This document shows positions 7,834-16,602 of a DNA stretch of 64,000 nt, piece after piece. Under the pieces are notes generated by a model, which worked only from the letters and a program-made list of their open reading frames with translations, did no database searches and was not told where the DNA came from. A program made the position numbers and the translations under genes. The stretch is taken from the NCBI RefSeq assembly GCF_004919685.1, contig NZ_SMYZ01000019.1, positions 50,754-114,753 of the forward strand. Direction: 5' to 3'. Each line of letters opens with the position of its first letter. The stretch's first letter is position 1. Source of the stretch: Mesorhizobium norvegicum. GTDB lineage: Bacteria; Pseudomonadota; Alphaproteobacteria; Rhizobiales; Rhizobiaceae.

Positions 7834-8766
7834 ATGCTCGACCAGATCAAAGGCCTGCATCACGTCACGTCGATGGCGAGGGATGCCCGCCAGAACAATG
7901 AGTTCTTCACCAAAAAGCTCGGCCAGCGCCGGGTCAAGAAGACCGTCAATTTCGACGCGCCTGATGTCTACCACCTCTATTACGGCGACGAGGCCGGGAC
8001 GCCCGGTTCGGTGATGACCTATTTTCCGTTCCCCGACATCGGCAAGGGCCGGCATGGCGTCGGCGAAGTCGGCACCACGGTCTACTCGGTGCCGGAAGGC
8101 ACGCTCGCATACTGGGAAAAGCGTTTTGCCGATGAGGGCGTCACCGGCCTGTCGCGCGAAGAGACATTCGGCGAGAAGCGTCTGGCCTTTGCCGGACCGG
8201 ATGGCGACGGTTTCGCGCTGGTCGAGGACAAGGCTGACGGCAGAGCGCCATGGGCGAAAGGCGGCGTCCCTGTTGATGAGGCGATCCGCGGCTTTCATTC
8301 CGTGTCGCTCCGGTTGAAGGATGGCGGTGCCACTGAGGAGCTGCTGAAGTTCATGGGCTATGAGGAAGTCGCCAAGTCCGGCAATGTCAGGCGGCTCGCC
8401 TTGAAGAACGGCAACGGCGCCGATGTCGTCGATATCGAATCGCTGCCGACCGCGGCCTTCGCCGATCTCGGCGCCGGCTCCGTCCATCACGTCGCCTTCG
8501 CCGTCGAGAACCGCGCCAAGCAGCTCGAAGTGCGCAAGGCGTTGATGGATACCGGCTATGGCGTGACGCCGGTGATCGACCGCGACTATTTCTGGGCGAT
8601 CTATTTCCGCACGCCGGGCGGCGTGCTGTTCGAAGTCGCCACCAACGAGCCGGGTTTCGATCGCGATGAGGACACCGCTCATCTCGGCGAGGCGCTGAAG
8701 CTGCCGACGCAGCATCAGCACCTGCGGCCCTATCTCGAACAGCATCTGCAGAAGCTGGAAGGCTGA
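7834..8766 (+). CDS. Ring-cleaving dioxygenase, VOC superfamily (MhqO-like)
   Basis: A 310-residue vicinal-oxygen-chelate protein with two glyoxalase/extradiol-dioxygenase modules (about residues 3-145 and 150-300). Candidate metal ligands are the His in LHHVTSM near the N-terminus, the His in VHHVAFAV in the second module, and the Glu of GVLFEVAT near residue 270. This two-module form is annotated as MhqO-type ring-cleaving dioxygenase, linked in Bacillus to hydroquinone and quinone resistance. ATG at 7834 is chosen because GGAAGGAG precedes it and the homologous region starts there; a longer upstream reading frame is not needed. An MhqD-like esterase follows 4 bases after the stop, which supports the Mhq assignment. 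Confidence 0.85.
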   Translation: MLDQIKGLHHVTSMARDARQNNEFFTKKLGQRRVKKTVNFDAPDVYHLYYGDEAGTPGSVMTYFPFPDIGKGRHGVGEVGTTVYSVPEGTLAYWEKRFADEGVTGLSREETFGEKRLAFAGPDGDGFALVEDKADGRAPWAKGGVPVDEAIRGFHSVSLRLKDGGATEELLKFMGYEEVAKSGNVRRLALKNGNGADVVDIESLPTAAFADLGAGSVHHVAFAVENRAKQLEVRKALMDTGYGVTPVIDRDYFWAIYFRTPGGVLFEVATNEPGFDRDEDTAHLGEALKLPTQHQHLRPYLEQHLQKLEG

Positions 8767-8770
8767 GGCC

Positions 8771-9391
8771 ATGAGCAAGGACGCTTACATCCACAAGCTG
8801 CTGCCCGGTTCGTCGGGCGGTCCGCTGCTGTTCATGTTCCATGGCACGGGGGCCGATGAGAACCAGCTTCTATCGCTGGGGCGCGATCTCGCGCCCCAGG
8901 CAACCATCATCTCGCCGCGCGGCGATGTGTCTGAACATGGTGCGGCGCGCTTCTTTCGCCGCACCGGCGAGGGCGTCTACGACATGGACGATCTGACACG
9001 GGCGACGGACAAGATGGCGGGCTTCGTCAAGGCCCATGTCGAGGCGGCGAAGCCGTCGGTCGTGCTGGGTCTCGGCTATTCCAACGGCGCCAACATCCTG
9101 GCCTCGGTGGTGTTTGCGGCACCAGCGCTGCTCGATGCCTCGGTGCTGATGCATCCGCTGATTCCGTTCGAACCGAAGGTGAAGGGCAGTCTCGCCGGCC
9201 GCCATATTCTGCTGACCGCCGGCAAGCGCGATCCGATCTGCCCGCCGAACCTGACGACGCGGCTCGAAGCCTATTTGCGTGCCGACGGCGCCGATGTCAC
9301 AGTGGAATGGCATGAAGGCGGGCACGAGGTGCGGCCAAACGAGATCGAGGCGGCGCGGCGGTTCTTTGCCGGTGCTGCCCAAGGAGTATAG
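8771..9391 (+). CDS. Alpha/beta hydrolase, phospholipase/carboxylesterase family (MhqD-like)
   Basis: A 206-residue cytoplasmic hydrolase. The oxyanion region reads FMFHGTGADENQL near residue 20. The nucleophile elbow is GLGYSNGAN (Ser near residue 101). The Asp is in TAGKRDPICPP and the His in WHEGGHEV near residue 180, giving a full Ser-Asp-His triad. The family includes carboxylesterases and MhqD, which accompanies MhqO dioxygenase in quinone and electrophile detoxification. It starts 4 bases after the dioxygenase stop and is followed 2 bases later by an acetyltransferase, so all three are one operon. The substrate is not determined. Confidence 0.85.
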   Translation: MSKDAYIHKLLPGSSGGPLLFMFHGTGADENQLLSLGRDLAPQATIISPRGDVSEHGAARFFRRTGEGVYDMDDLTRATDKMAGFVKAHVEAAKPSVVLGLGYSNGANILASVVFAAPALLDASVLMHPLIPFEPKVKGSLAGRHILLTAGKRDPICPPNLTTRLEAYLRADGADVTVEWHEGGHEVRPNEIEAARRFFAGAAQGV

Positions 9392-9393
9392 CG

Positions 9394-9693
9394 ATGCCTG
9401 ACCAACTGCCTGAGATCGAACTTGAAGATCGTGGTTCCAAGGGTCGCTATGTCCTGCGCGGACCCGGTGGCGCCGAGGCCGAGATGACCTTCACCAAGAT
9501 CGGCGAGCACCAGATCATCATCGACCATACCGAGGTGCCGGACGCATTTCGCGGCCAGGGTGCCGGGCTTCGGCTCGTCACCCGCGCCGTCGAGGATGCG
9601 CGCGCGGCAGGCAAGAAGATCATCCCGCTCTGCCCCTTCGCCAACGCCCAGTTCCGCCGCCATCAGGAATGGGCCGACGTGCTGAAGCAATAG
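9394..9693 (+). CDS. Small GNAT-like N-acetyltransferase (YjdJ type)
   Basis: A 99-residue protein matching the compact YjdJ-type acetyltransferases, which hold only the central part of the GNAT fold. The acetyl-CoA loop region reads VPDAFRGQGAGLRLVTRAVEDARAAG and is followed by KKIIPLCPFANAQFRRH, a signature of this subfamily. The start codon follows the esterase stop by 2 bases, with AAGGAG overlapping the end of the upstream gene. Role in the operon is unknown; modification of an aromatic product or of a small molecule is possible. Confidence 0.82.
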   Translation: MPDQLPEIELEDRGSKGRYVLRGPGGAEAEMTFTKIGEHQIIIDHTEVPDAFRGQGAGLRLVTRAVEDARAAGKKIIPLCPFANAQFRRHQEWADVLKQ

Positions 9694-9835
9694 GATTTCG
9701 TCGCTCGGAAACGGCGCGGCAAGCGGCTGCCACCCCATCGGGATGGCTTTGGCATTTGCGCGGGTGGCGCATCCTGCCTAAGTAGATATGGTGTATCTCA
9801 GCCCCTTGCCGACAAACGAACCGAATGATCCCCCT

Positions 9836-10894
9836 ATGACCGAAACCGACCTCGTTCCCGTCTTCGACGGCCACAACGATACGTTGCTCAGACTCTACCA
9901 GTCGAAAGACACGGACGTCGAAAAGCTGTTCATCGAGGGGAAATCGGGCGGCCATATCGACCTGCCGCGCGCGAAGGCCGGCGGCTTTGCCGGCGGCATG
10001 TTCGCCATCTTCCCGCCGCCTGTCGAGAAATCCAGGCGCAGCGCCGTTCCGCTGGCGCCGAGCGCTGCCGAGCCGCTGCCGCCCGAGGTTCCGCGCAATG
10101 ACGCGCTGACCTCGACGATCGCGATGGCCTCGATCCTGTTTAGGCTGGAACGAGCCGGAGCGCTCACCGTCTGCCGCAGTGCCGGCGATGTGCGCAACGC
10201 CATGGCGCAGGGTTCGATCGCTGCGGTGTTCCATATCGAAGGGGTTGAGGCGATCGATCCCGAGCTTACCATGCTCGACGTGCTGCATGCCGCCGGCCTG
10301 CGCTCGCTCGGCATCGTCTGGAGCCGGCCGAATGCTTTCGGCCACGGCGTGCCGTTCCGCTTTCCGTCCTCGCCCGACACCGGGCCCGGCCTGACCGATG
10401 CGGGCAAGGCGCTGGTCAAGGCCTGCAACCAGTTGAAGATCATGATTGATCTCTCGCATCTCAACGAGAAGGGTTTTCGCGACGTCGCCACGCTCAGCGA
10501 TGCGCCGCTGGTCGCCACCCATTCCAACGTGCATGCGATCTGCGGCCATTCGCGCAATCTCACCGACTGGCAGCTCGGCGCGATCCGCGAGTCAGGCGGC
10601 ATGGTCGGGCTGAACTTCGCCACCGGCTTCCTGCGCGAGGACGGCCGCATGAATGCCGACACCAGCCTCGACATCATGGTGCGCCATGTCGATTCGCTGC
10701 TGCAGGCTTTGGGTGAAGACGGTGTCGGCCTCGGCTCCGATTTCGACGGCGCCATGATCCCGGCCGTCATCGGCGACGTCGCCGGCCTGCCGAAGCTGAT
10801 CGATGCCTTGGCGGCGCGTGGCTTCGGCCGCGCGCTGATCGAAAAGATCGCCTATCGCAACTGGCTCAATATGCTGGAAAAGACGATTGGGTAG
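9836..10894 (+). CDS. Membrane dipeptidase, peptidase family M19
   Basis: About 352 residues, the usual family length. M19 features are in order: FDGHNDTLLRLY with the His-x-Asp zinc ligands at the N-terminus, FHIEGVEAID with the bridging Glu near residue 140, DLSHLNEKGF, ATHSNVHAICGHSRNLTD with further zinc ligands, and GSDFDGAM near residue 300. Renal-dipeptidase-like enzymes cleave dipeptides, including those with a C-terminal D-amino acid. There is no signal peptide, so it is probably cytoplasmic in spite of the family name. ATG at 9836 is preferred because the family sequence begins there; ATG at 9788 is in frame. It is convergent with the 85-residue gene downstream. Confidence 0.88.
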   Translation: MTETDLVPVFDGHNDTLLRLYQSKDTDVEKLFIEGKSGGHIDLPRAKAGGFAGGMFAIFPPPVEKSRRSAVPLAPSAAEPLPPEVPRNDALTSTIAMASILFRLERAGALTVCRSAGDVRNAMAQGSIAAVFHIEGVEAIDPELTMLDVLHAAGLRSLGIVWSRPNAFGHGVPFRFPSSPDTGPGLTDAGKALVKACNQLKIMIDLSHLNEKGFRDVATLSDAPLVATHSNVHAICGHSRNLTDWQLGAIRESGGMVGLNFATGFLREDGRMNADTSLDIMVRHVDSLLQALGEDGVGLGSDFDGAMIPAVIGDVAGLPKLIDALAARGFGRALIEKIAYRNWLNMLEKTIG

Positions 10895-10906
10895 ACCCAG
10901 GTCGCA

Positions 10907-11164
10907 CTAGACACCCATACGCTTCAGCCAGTCCTTGCCGACACCGCGATCGCGGATGATCGGCAGCGGATCTTCCGAATCGAGCCGCGCGCAGATGCGG
11001 TAGACCTCGAGCGTCTCGGAGGTCATCTCGTCGCGTTTGTAGAAGAACATGGCGGCGGCATAGCGCGTGCGGCCCGACCATTTTTCGCCGAGCGGCGTGT
11101 TGACCAGCTCCCACTGCTCGGCTGCTTCCCCATCTTCTTGCTGCTTGTCGGCTTCGTCCGTCAT
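10907..11164 (-). CDS. Conserved-looking 85-residue protein of the demethylase operon, unknown function
   Basis: An 85-residue soluble protein with an acidic Gln/Glu-rich N-terminus. A compact domain follows with the segments GEKWSGRTRYAAAMFFYKRDEM and DPLPIIRDRGVGKDWLKRMG. I do not recognise the family. It is the last gene of a four-gene operon: the GcvT-fold gene stops 2 bases upstream of its start, and translational coupling is likely. Its constant company with a GcvT-like protein and two FAD oxidoreductases suggests a small partner or subunit, comparable in position to the small subunits of sarcosine oxidase, but no sequence similarity to those is claimed. Confidence 0.7.
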   Translation of the reverse strand: MTDEADKQQEDGEAAEQWELVNTPLGEKWSGRTRYAAAMFFYKRDEMTSETLEVYRICARLDSEDPLPIIRDRGVGKDWLKRMGV

Positions 11165-11166
11165 GG

Positions 11167-12426
11167 TCAGAAATCCGCCGGTGGATTGGCGGTGCGGCGG
11201 TCGAGCTTGATGAACGGCCGCGCCACCACCTTGGCCCGCTTCATCAGCTTCTGGTACTGCAGTTCGCGCATGGCGTAGATCTCGACCCAGAGGTCCTCGA
11301 CCATGGTATCACCGTACGGCCGCGCCAGCGAGGCGATGGCGATGTTGCGCTTGGCCATCGGTGACCACATGGCGGCGCTGACCAGGCCAACCTCTTGGGC
11401 TTTCCTGTGGTAGACGATGGCGTGTTCGGCCGGGATGTTGCCTTCGATCTCCAGCCCGACCAGCACATAGCGCAATTTGCGTTTCGCTCTCGCCTCGAGG
11501 ATGGCACGGCGGCCGTTGAAATGGCCCTTTTCCAGGTCGATCATGAAGCCGAGCCCGATCTCGTCAGGCATGCGCAGGCGGTCGGCGCGGATGGCGTGCT
11601 CGGCGGTTGTGAAATCCGCATTGGCAACGATCAGCCCGGCCTCGAGACGGGCGCGGTTGAGCGCGGTGTAGCCGATGGCGCGGATGCCGCGCGGTTCGCC
11701 TGATGTCATCAACCGGTCCCACAGGCTCAGCGCCTTGTCGGCTGGCACGAACAGCTCGTAGCCGAGATCGCCGGTAAAGCCGGTGCGCGAGACGGTGACG
11801 GTGCCGCCATCATGCGGGAAATCGGCCAGGTCGAATATTTTCAGCTTCTCCACGCCGGCGAAGCCGGCATCGCGCAACACCGCAAAGGATGTCGGGCCTT
11901 GCAAGGCGAGGCCTGCAACGGCTTCAGTCTCTTCCTCAACGATCACATCGAAACCAACGGCGCTGTCGAGCAGCCATGGCAGATGCCGCTCCTGCGAACA
12001 CAGTCGGAAGTGGCTCGGCGACAGGCGGAACAGTGTGCCGTCGTCGAGGACAAAGCCTTCGTCGTCGCACCATGCGGTGTAGTGGACACGGCCGGATTTG
12101 AGCTTGGTGACATCGCGCAGCGTGACACGATTGAGCAAGGCTTCGGCGTCGGGCCCCTCGATCCGGTATTTGGTCATCGGCGAAATGTCGAACAGCGCCG
12201 CCTGGCTGCGGATGGCGAAGTATTCGAGCTCCTCGTCCCACAGTGAGTGCGGGGCGCGGTAGCCGGCCCAATTGTACCAGTCCTGGGTTTTGGCCAGCGC
12301 GTCGATGCGCGGCTGGAGCGGTGTGCCCAGACGCAGCGTGCGGAAATGGGATTGGGCGGCGATGCGGGTGGAAACGGCCGCGCCGGCTATCTTTGCAACG
12401 GGCTTCTTTCTGGTTGCCTGAGCCAT
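11167..12426 (-). CDS. Aminomethyltransferase (GcvT-fold) family protein, probable folate-dependent demethylase
   Basis: A 419-residue protein of the GcvT/DmdA/sarcosine-dehydrogenase fold. The aminomethyltransferase domain (about residues 55-310) contains the segments LFDISPMTKYRIEGPDAEALLNRV, FTGDLGYELFVP and ALNRARLEAGLIVANADF. A C-terminal barrel-like region carries RRAILEARAKRKLRYVLVGLEIEG. Such proteins move a methyl group from N-methyl, O-methyl or S-methyl substrates to tetrahydrofolate, or act in glycine cleavage. The rest of the glycine cleavage system is absent, so demethylation of an N-methylated amine is the better guess. It begins 3 bases after the upstream FAD oxidoreductase and is clearly in the same operon. 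Confidence 0.82.
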   Translation of the reverse strand: MAQATRKKPVAKIAGAAVSTRIAAQSHFRTLRLGTPLQPRIDALAKTQDWYNWAGYRAPHSLWDEELEYFAIRSQAALFDISPMTKYRIEGPDAEALLNRVTLRDVTKLKSGRVHYTAWCDDEGFVLDDGTLFRLSPSHFRLCSQERHLPWLLDSAVGFDVIVEEETEAVAGLALQGPTSFAVLRDAGFAGVEKLKIFDLADFPHDGGTVTVSRTGFTGDLGYELFVPADKALSLWDRLMTSGEPRGIRAIGYTALNRARLEAGLIVANADFTTAEHAIRADRLRMPDEIGLGFMIDLEKGHFNGRRAILEARAKRKLRYVLVGLEIEGNIPAEHAIVYHRKAQEVGLVSAAMWSPMAKRNIAIASLARPYGDTMVEDLWVEIYAMRELQYQKLMKRAKVVARPFIKLDRRTANPPADF

Positions 12427-12429
12427 GGC

Positions 12430-13995
12430 CTATCCCTTCATCGCGATGATGCGCCGCGCCGCGTTGAGGCCAGGCGCGCCGGAGACGCCGCCACCGGGAT
12501 GCGAGCCGGCGCCGGCCAGGAACAGCCCTTCGACCGGCGTGTCGTAACCGGACCAGCCGGACACGGGGCGCGAGACCAGCATCTGATCGGCCTGCAATTC
12601 GCCGTGGTGCCAATGGCCGCCCGGCATGCGGTAGCGCGTCTCGATATCGGCCGGCGTCAGAAGCTCGGCATGGACCACGCTCTTGCCGATGCCGGGCGCG
12701 TGAGACTCGAGCTGCGCCATAACGGCCTTGAGGAATTTCGGCTTGCCGGCATCCCAACCCTCTTTCAACTGATAGGGCGCGTATTGCACGACCGCGGACA
12801 GCACGCAGGCGCCGACGGGCGCGAGCGATGGGTCGGCAAGGCTGGGCAGCGTGATCTCCATCACCGGCTCGGGCGAGAACTCGCCATATTTGCAAGGATT
12901 GAAAGCGCGCTCGACGTGATCGGGCGAGGGGGCGATGACTAGCCGGCTTCTGTGGCCGGCTGCATCGACACCGCTGAATTGCGGCGGCCGGTCGAGCGCC
13001 AGATTGAGCTTGGCCGCATCGCCCTTCATGCGAATGTTTTTGACCTTGCGGACGAAGCCGGTGTCGATCTCGCGCGGGCCGACAAGGTCGAGGAAAGTCG
13101 TCGCCGGGTTGATGGCGGAGACGATCGTGCTGGCGCGCAGCACCTCGCCATTGTCGAGCGCGACACCGACGGCGCGGCCTTTCTCGACGATGATTTTTGC
13201 TACGGGCGTCGATGTGCGGATGGTGACGCCGACTTTTTCAACCGAAGCGCGGATGGCCGCGACAACCGCGCCCATGCCGCCTTGCGGCAGGACCTGCGCA
13301 CCGGCCGCACCGCCGGTCTCGCCGGCCAGGCGGTAGTAAAGGCCGAGCAATGAGGTCGGTGAGCGTGGGCCGAGGTGACTGCCCAGCGTCGCATCGAAGG
13401 CGAGCAAGCCTTTCAGCCTGATATCGGCGAGCTGTTCATCCAGCAGGTCGGCAACGTTCATCAGCAGCACGCGCAGAAAGTCGCGCATGTCTTCCTTGCC
13501 GAGTTTTTTCAGCGCCAGTGCGGTCTGGCCGAGTGATGCGGTTTCCAGCAGCGACATGCCGGTGAGATCGGGCGGCCGGCGGGAGAGGAACGGCTTCAGG
13601 ATGCCTGCATAGCGCAGCAGCTGCGCGCGCAACTCCTTCCAGGCTGACTGTTCGGAGGAACTGGCGCCGGTCAGCACCTCGCCATAAGCGCCGTGCAGGA
13701 CAAGCGGCGGGCCATCCTTCGACAGTGCAACCGACGGCATGAAGTCGGCGCGGCCGAATTGCAGCCCGTGCTTTTCCAGCTCCAGCGTCTTTACCACATC
13801 GGGATGTAGCCGGTTCAGCAGATGGGCAATGGAGGATGCACGAAAGCCGGGTGCGAATTCCTCGGTGCGCGCGGCGCCGCCGACTTCGCTTCCGGCTTCC
13901 AGCACCAGCACCTTGCGGCCGGCTTTCGCCAGCGTGGCAGCGGCGACGAGGCCATTGTGGCCGCCGCCAATGACGATTGCATCAAATGACGTCAT
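12430..13995 (-). CDS. Phytoene-desaturase-like FAD-dependent oxidoreductase, copy B
   Basis: A 521-residue flavoprotein. The N-terminal dinucleotide-binding motif reads VIGGGHNGLVAAATLAKAGRKVLVLEAG (about residues 7-35). The GG doublet motif VGGAARTEEFAPGF follows, and the C-terminal FAD motif is GLFLAGAGSHPGGGVSGAPGLNAARRI. This is the CrtI/phytoene-desaturase-like amine-oxidoreductase class, which in non-carotenoid bacteria serves many substrates. No carotenoid genes are nearby, so a catabolic dehydrogenase is more likely. It overlaps the end of oxidoreductase copy A by 14 bases and shares its architecture, so the two may work as a pair or act on successive intermediates. Confidence 0.85.
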   Translation of the reverse strand: MTSFDAIVIGGGHNGLVAAATLAKAGRKVLVLEAGSEVGGAARTEEFAPGFRASSIAHLLNRLHPDVVKTLELEKHGLQFGRADFMPSVALSKDGPPLVLHGAYGEVLTGASSSEQSAWKELRAQLLRYAGILKPFLSRRPPDLTGMSLLETASLGQTALALKKLGKEDMRDFLRVLLMNVADLLDEQLADIRLKGLLAFDATLGSHLGPRSPTSLLGLYYRLAGETGGAAGAQVLPQGGMGAVVAAIRASVEKVGVTIRTSTPVAKIIVEKGRAVGVALDNGEVLRASTIVSAINPATTFLDLVGPREIDTGFVRKVKNIRMKGDAAKLNLALDRPPQFSGVDAAGHRSRLVIAPSPDHVERAFNPCKYGEFSPEPVMEITLPSLADPSLAPVGACVLSAVVQYAPYQLKEGWDAGKPKFLKAVMAQLESHAPGIGKSVVHAELLTPADIETRYRMPGGHWHHGELQADQMLVSRPVSGWSGYDTPVEGLFLAGAGSHPGGGVSGAPGLNAARRIIAMKG

Positions 13996-15601
13996 GGGCC
14001 GGGCTCATGTGGGAGGTCGACTTGGCAAGATCGCGCAGGATTTCCGCCGCGGCATTGCGGCCAGGCGCGCCCATGACGCCGCCGCCGGGATGGGTCGAGG
14101 AGCCGCACATATAGAGCCCACTGAGCGGCGAACGGTACTGCGCGTAGCCCGGCACCGGGCGGTTGAACAGAAGCTGGTCGAAGGTCAGTTCGCCCTGGAA
14201 GATGTTGCCTTCGGTGAGGCCGACCTCGGCCTCGATCTCGCGCGGCGTGCGCACCTCCATATGGACGATGCGGTCGCGGAAGCCCGGCGAGTATTCAGCG
14301 ATCTGCGCAATCACGCTTTCGGCAAAGCCGTCGCGGTCGGCATCGGTCCACTCGCGACCGTTCACCTTGGGCGGTGCGTACTGCACGAAGCAGCTCATGA
14401 AATGCTTGCCGGGTGGCGCCATGGTCGGGTCGAGCGTCGTCGGGATGACCATGTCGAGGAAGGGATCGGCCGACCATCGCCCGGCCTTCCAGTCGTCATA
14501 GGCGCGCTCCATGCGCTCCATCGAATCTGTGAAATGCATGTCGCCGCGATAGACCGGTGAATCCTTTGGCAGGGCCGGGAATTCCGGCAGCGAATCGAGC
14601 GCGATGTTGACCTTGCCGGAGGAGCCGCGGATCTTGAAGTTCTTGACCCGGCGCAGGAAGATGTCGGGCAGTTCCTTTTCCTCGACCAGCTTGAGGAAGG
14701 TGCGTTTCACATCGGCATTGGAGACGACGAGCTTGCCGTAGATTTCCTCGCCGCCAGCCAGCACCACGCCTTTGGCCTTGCCGCGCTGGACGAGCACATG
14801 GTCGACCTCGGCGCCGATGCGGATGGTTCCGCCCGACGCCTTGAAGGATGCGGCGAGTGCCTTGGTCACCGCGCCCATGCCGCCACGCGCGTAGCCCCAG
14901 GCGCCGACCGAGCCGTCGACCTCGCCCATATAGTGGTGCAAAAGCACGTAAGCCGTGCCCGGCGACATCGGCCCGAGCGCGGTGCCGATGATGCCGGACA
15001 AGGCGAAGTTCGCCTTGATGACGTCGGTCTCGAAATATTCGTCGAGGAATTCCGAGATTGACATGGTCCAGAAGCGCAGCGTCAGCGCCATTTCCTGCGC
15101 CGACAGGCCGGCGAATTTCTTGCCGAGATAGAGCAGTTCGCCGAGGTCGCGCGGCCGCAGGCTGGTCGGGTCGGGTGCGGTGCGCATCAACAGCGGCTGG
15201 ATGAAGCGGCACTGCCGCGTCACGTCGCGGGCATAGCGGTCATAGGCTTCGGCATCGCGCTTGGAGAAGCGGGCGAATTCGCGCCGGTGCGCATCGTGGT
15301 CGCGGTAGTTGGCGAGGTAGTCGCCGTCGCGGGTGAACACCGCGCCGCCCTCATAGGAGATGACCTGCAGGCCGAAGCGCGGCAGTTCGAGGTCGCGCAT
15401 GATCTCGGGGCGAAACAGCGAGCAGACATAGGAGCAGTTGGAGTAGAGGAAGCCCGGCGTCAGTTCCCTGCTGGTGGCGGCACCGCCGACCCAGTCGTTC
15501 TTCTCGACCACCAGCACGTCAAGGCCGGCGCGCTGCAGGTAGCAGGCGTTGACAAGACCGTTGTGTCCGCCGCCGATGACGATCGCATCCCAAGCTTTCA
15601 T
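13982..15601 (-). CDS. Phytoene-desaturase-like FAD-dependent oxidoreductase, copy A
   Basis: A 539-residue flavoprotein if started at ATG 15601, where family sequence begins (KAWDAIVIGGGHNGLVNACYL); longer in-frame starts reach 15781 but run through the promoter region. It has an FAD Rossmann motif at residues 6-33, VGGAATSRELTPGF, and a C-terminal FAD motif GLYMCGSSTHPGGGVMGAPGRNAAAEIL. It is the first gene of a four-gene minus-strand operon (copy A, copy B, GcvT-fold protein, 85-residue protein). A BetI-like operator (15702-15717) lies upstream, shared with the divergent methyltransferase operon. Oxidation of an amine or alcohol intermediate is inferred from context only. Confidence 0.85.
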   Translation of the reverse strand: MKAWDAIVIGGGHNGLVNACYLQRAGLDVLVVEKNDWVGGAATSRELTPGFLYSNCSYVCSLFRPEIMRDLELPRFGLQVISYEGGAVFTRDGDYLANYRDHDAHRREFARFSKRDAEAYDRYARDVTRQCRFIQPLLMRTAPDPTSLRPRDLGELLYLGKKFAGLSAQEMALTLRFWTMSISEFLDEYFETDVIKANFALSGIIGTALGPMSPGTAYVLLHHYMGEVDGSVGAWGYARGGMGAVTKALAASFKASGGTIRIGAEVDHVLVQRGKAKGVVLAGGEEIYGKLVVSNADVKRTFLKLVEEKELPDIFLRRVKNFKIRGSSGKVNIALDSLPEFPALPKDSPVYRGDMHFTDSMERMERAYDDWKAGRWSADPFLDMVIPTTLDPTMAPPGKHFMSCFVQYAPPKVNGREWTDADRDGFAESVIAQIAEYSPGFRDRIVHMEVRTPREIEAEVGLTEGNIFQGELTFDQLLFNRPVPGYAQYRSPLSGLYMCGSSTHPGGGVMGAPGRNAAAEILRDLAKSTSHMSPAHDVI

Positions 15602-15701
15602 TTTGGCCCAGTCTTTCCGTACGACCCGCTCTTCATTCTTGCGTGATCCGTTCCCGAATGCGCGGAATTTGGCATGATGGTCGCCATTCTGTCCAGTCAT
15701 T

Positions 15702-15717
15702 CTGAATGAATGTTCAA
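15702..15717. promoter_or_regulatory. BetI-like operator, site A
   Basis: CTGAAT-GAAT-GTTCAA, one of three matches in this region to YTGAAY-N4-RTTCAA. It lies between the divergent starts at 15601 and 15802. The probable binder is the TetR-family regulator encoded at 16603-17316. Confidence 0.6.
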
Positions 15718-15801
15718 CAAATGATGTTGCGTTTTCGCTCGCATGCGCTACGCTTTGCCGGCATTCGAACGGAGCATTCATCGATTGGGGATCGAGGGCT
15801 G

Positions 15802-16596
15802 ATGATCGAAACGGCAGATGCCGAACCGGAGTATGACGACACCGCCATCCGCTTTCTCGAGGCGCTGTGGGGCGATGGATATCTGTCGCCGGGCGGCCCG
15901 GACGAGGTCGACCGGGTGGTCGAGGGGCTTTCGCTCAAGGGCAAGACTGTTCTCGATATCGGGTGTGGCTCCGGCGGCATCACGCTGCATCTGGTCGAGC
16001 GCCACGGTGCCGCCCACGCCACCGGCTTCGATGTCGAACAGCCGGTTATCGAAACGGCAAGACAGCGAGCCGCCGCGCGTGGGCTCGCGGATCGTGTCAG
16101 CTTCATCCAGGCGCCACCCGGGCGGCTGCCTTTCGCCGACCAGTCCTTCGATGTCGTCTTCTCCAAGGATGCGTTGCTGCACGTGCCGGACAAGGACGCG
16201 CTGTTTGCCGAAATCTTCCGGGTGCTCAGGCCGGGCGGCGTCTTTGCCGCCTCCAACTGGATGATCTCGCATGACAGCGAACCATCACCCGAGATGAAGG
16301 CCTATATCGCGGCGGAAGGGCTGTCCTTCGCCATGGCATCGCCGGCGCGCTATGCGCAGGCAATGCGTAGCGCCGGTTTTGCCGATGTCACAGTCAGGGA
16401 TCGTAACCCCTGGTACCGCGACGTCGCGCGCGGCGAGCTGGAAAGGCTGAAAGGACCGCTCTATCCGACGGTCGCGGCCGCGGTTGGCGCAGCCTATGTC
16501 GACAAGAACATACGAACCTGGGAAGCCATGCAGAAGGTGCTTGACAGTGGTGAGCACCGTCCCACTCATCTTCGCGGTCGAAAGCCGGTTGGATAG
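15802..16596 (+). CDS. Class I SAM-dependent methyltransferase
   Basis: About 264 residues. SAM-binding motif I is [15 protein letters not shown] (about residues 51-65), followed by acidic loop [12 protein letters not shown]. Motif II is [32 protein letters not shown], of the UbiE/phosphoethanolamine-methyltransferase type. ATG at 15802 is preferred since a longer frame from 15706 would start inside the operator. It heads the plus-strand operon (methyltransferase, TetR, two binding proteins, amine oxidase) and stops 6 bases before the TetR start. A methyltransferase in a presumed demethylating pathway could remethylate a carrier or act on an amine; the acceptor is unknown. Confidence 0.85.
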   Translation: MIETADAEPEYDDTAIRFLEALWGDGYLSPGGPDEVDRVVEGLSLKGKTVLDIGCGSGGITLHLVERHGAAHATGFDVEQPVIETARQRAAARGLADRVSFIQAPPGRLPFADQSFDVVFSKDALLHVPDKDALFAEIFRVLRPGGVFAASNWMISHDSEPSPEMKAYIAAEGLSFAMASPARYAQAMRSAGFADVTVRDRNPWYRDVARGELERLKGPLYPTVAAAVGAAYVDKNIRTWEAMQKVLDSGEHRPTHLRGRKPVG

Positions 16597-16602
16597 CCGG
16601 CG

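Noticed and set aside
11167..12426. Glycine cleavage system T protein
   Set aside because: No gcvH or gcvP genes are nearby, and the protein is longer than GcvT. A related demethylase role fits the context better.
12430..15601. Carotenoid biosynthesis by the two phytoene-desaturase-like genes
   Set aside because: No phytoene synthase, cyclase or other carotenoid gene is present, and the genes are coupled to a GcvT-fold demethylase and an amine regulon.
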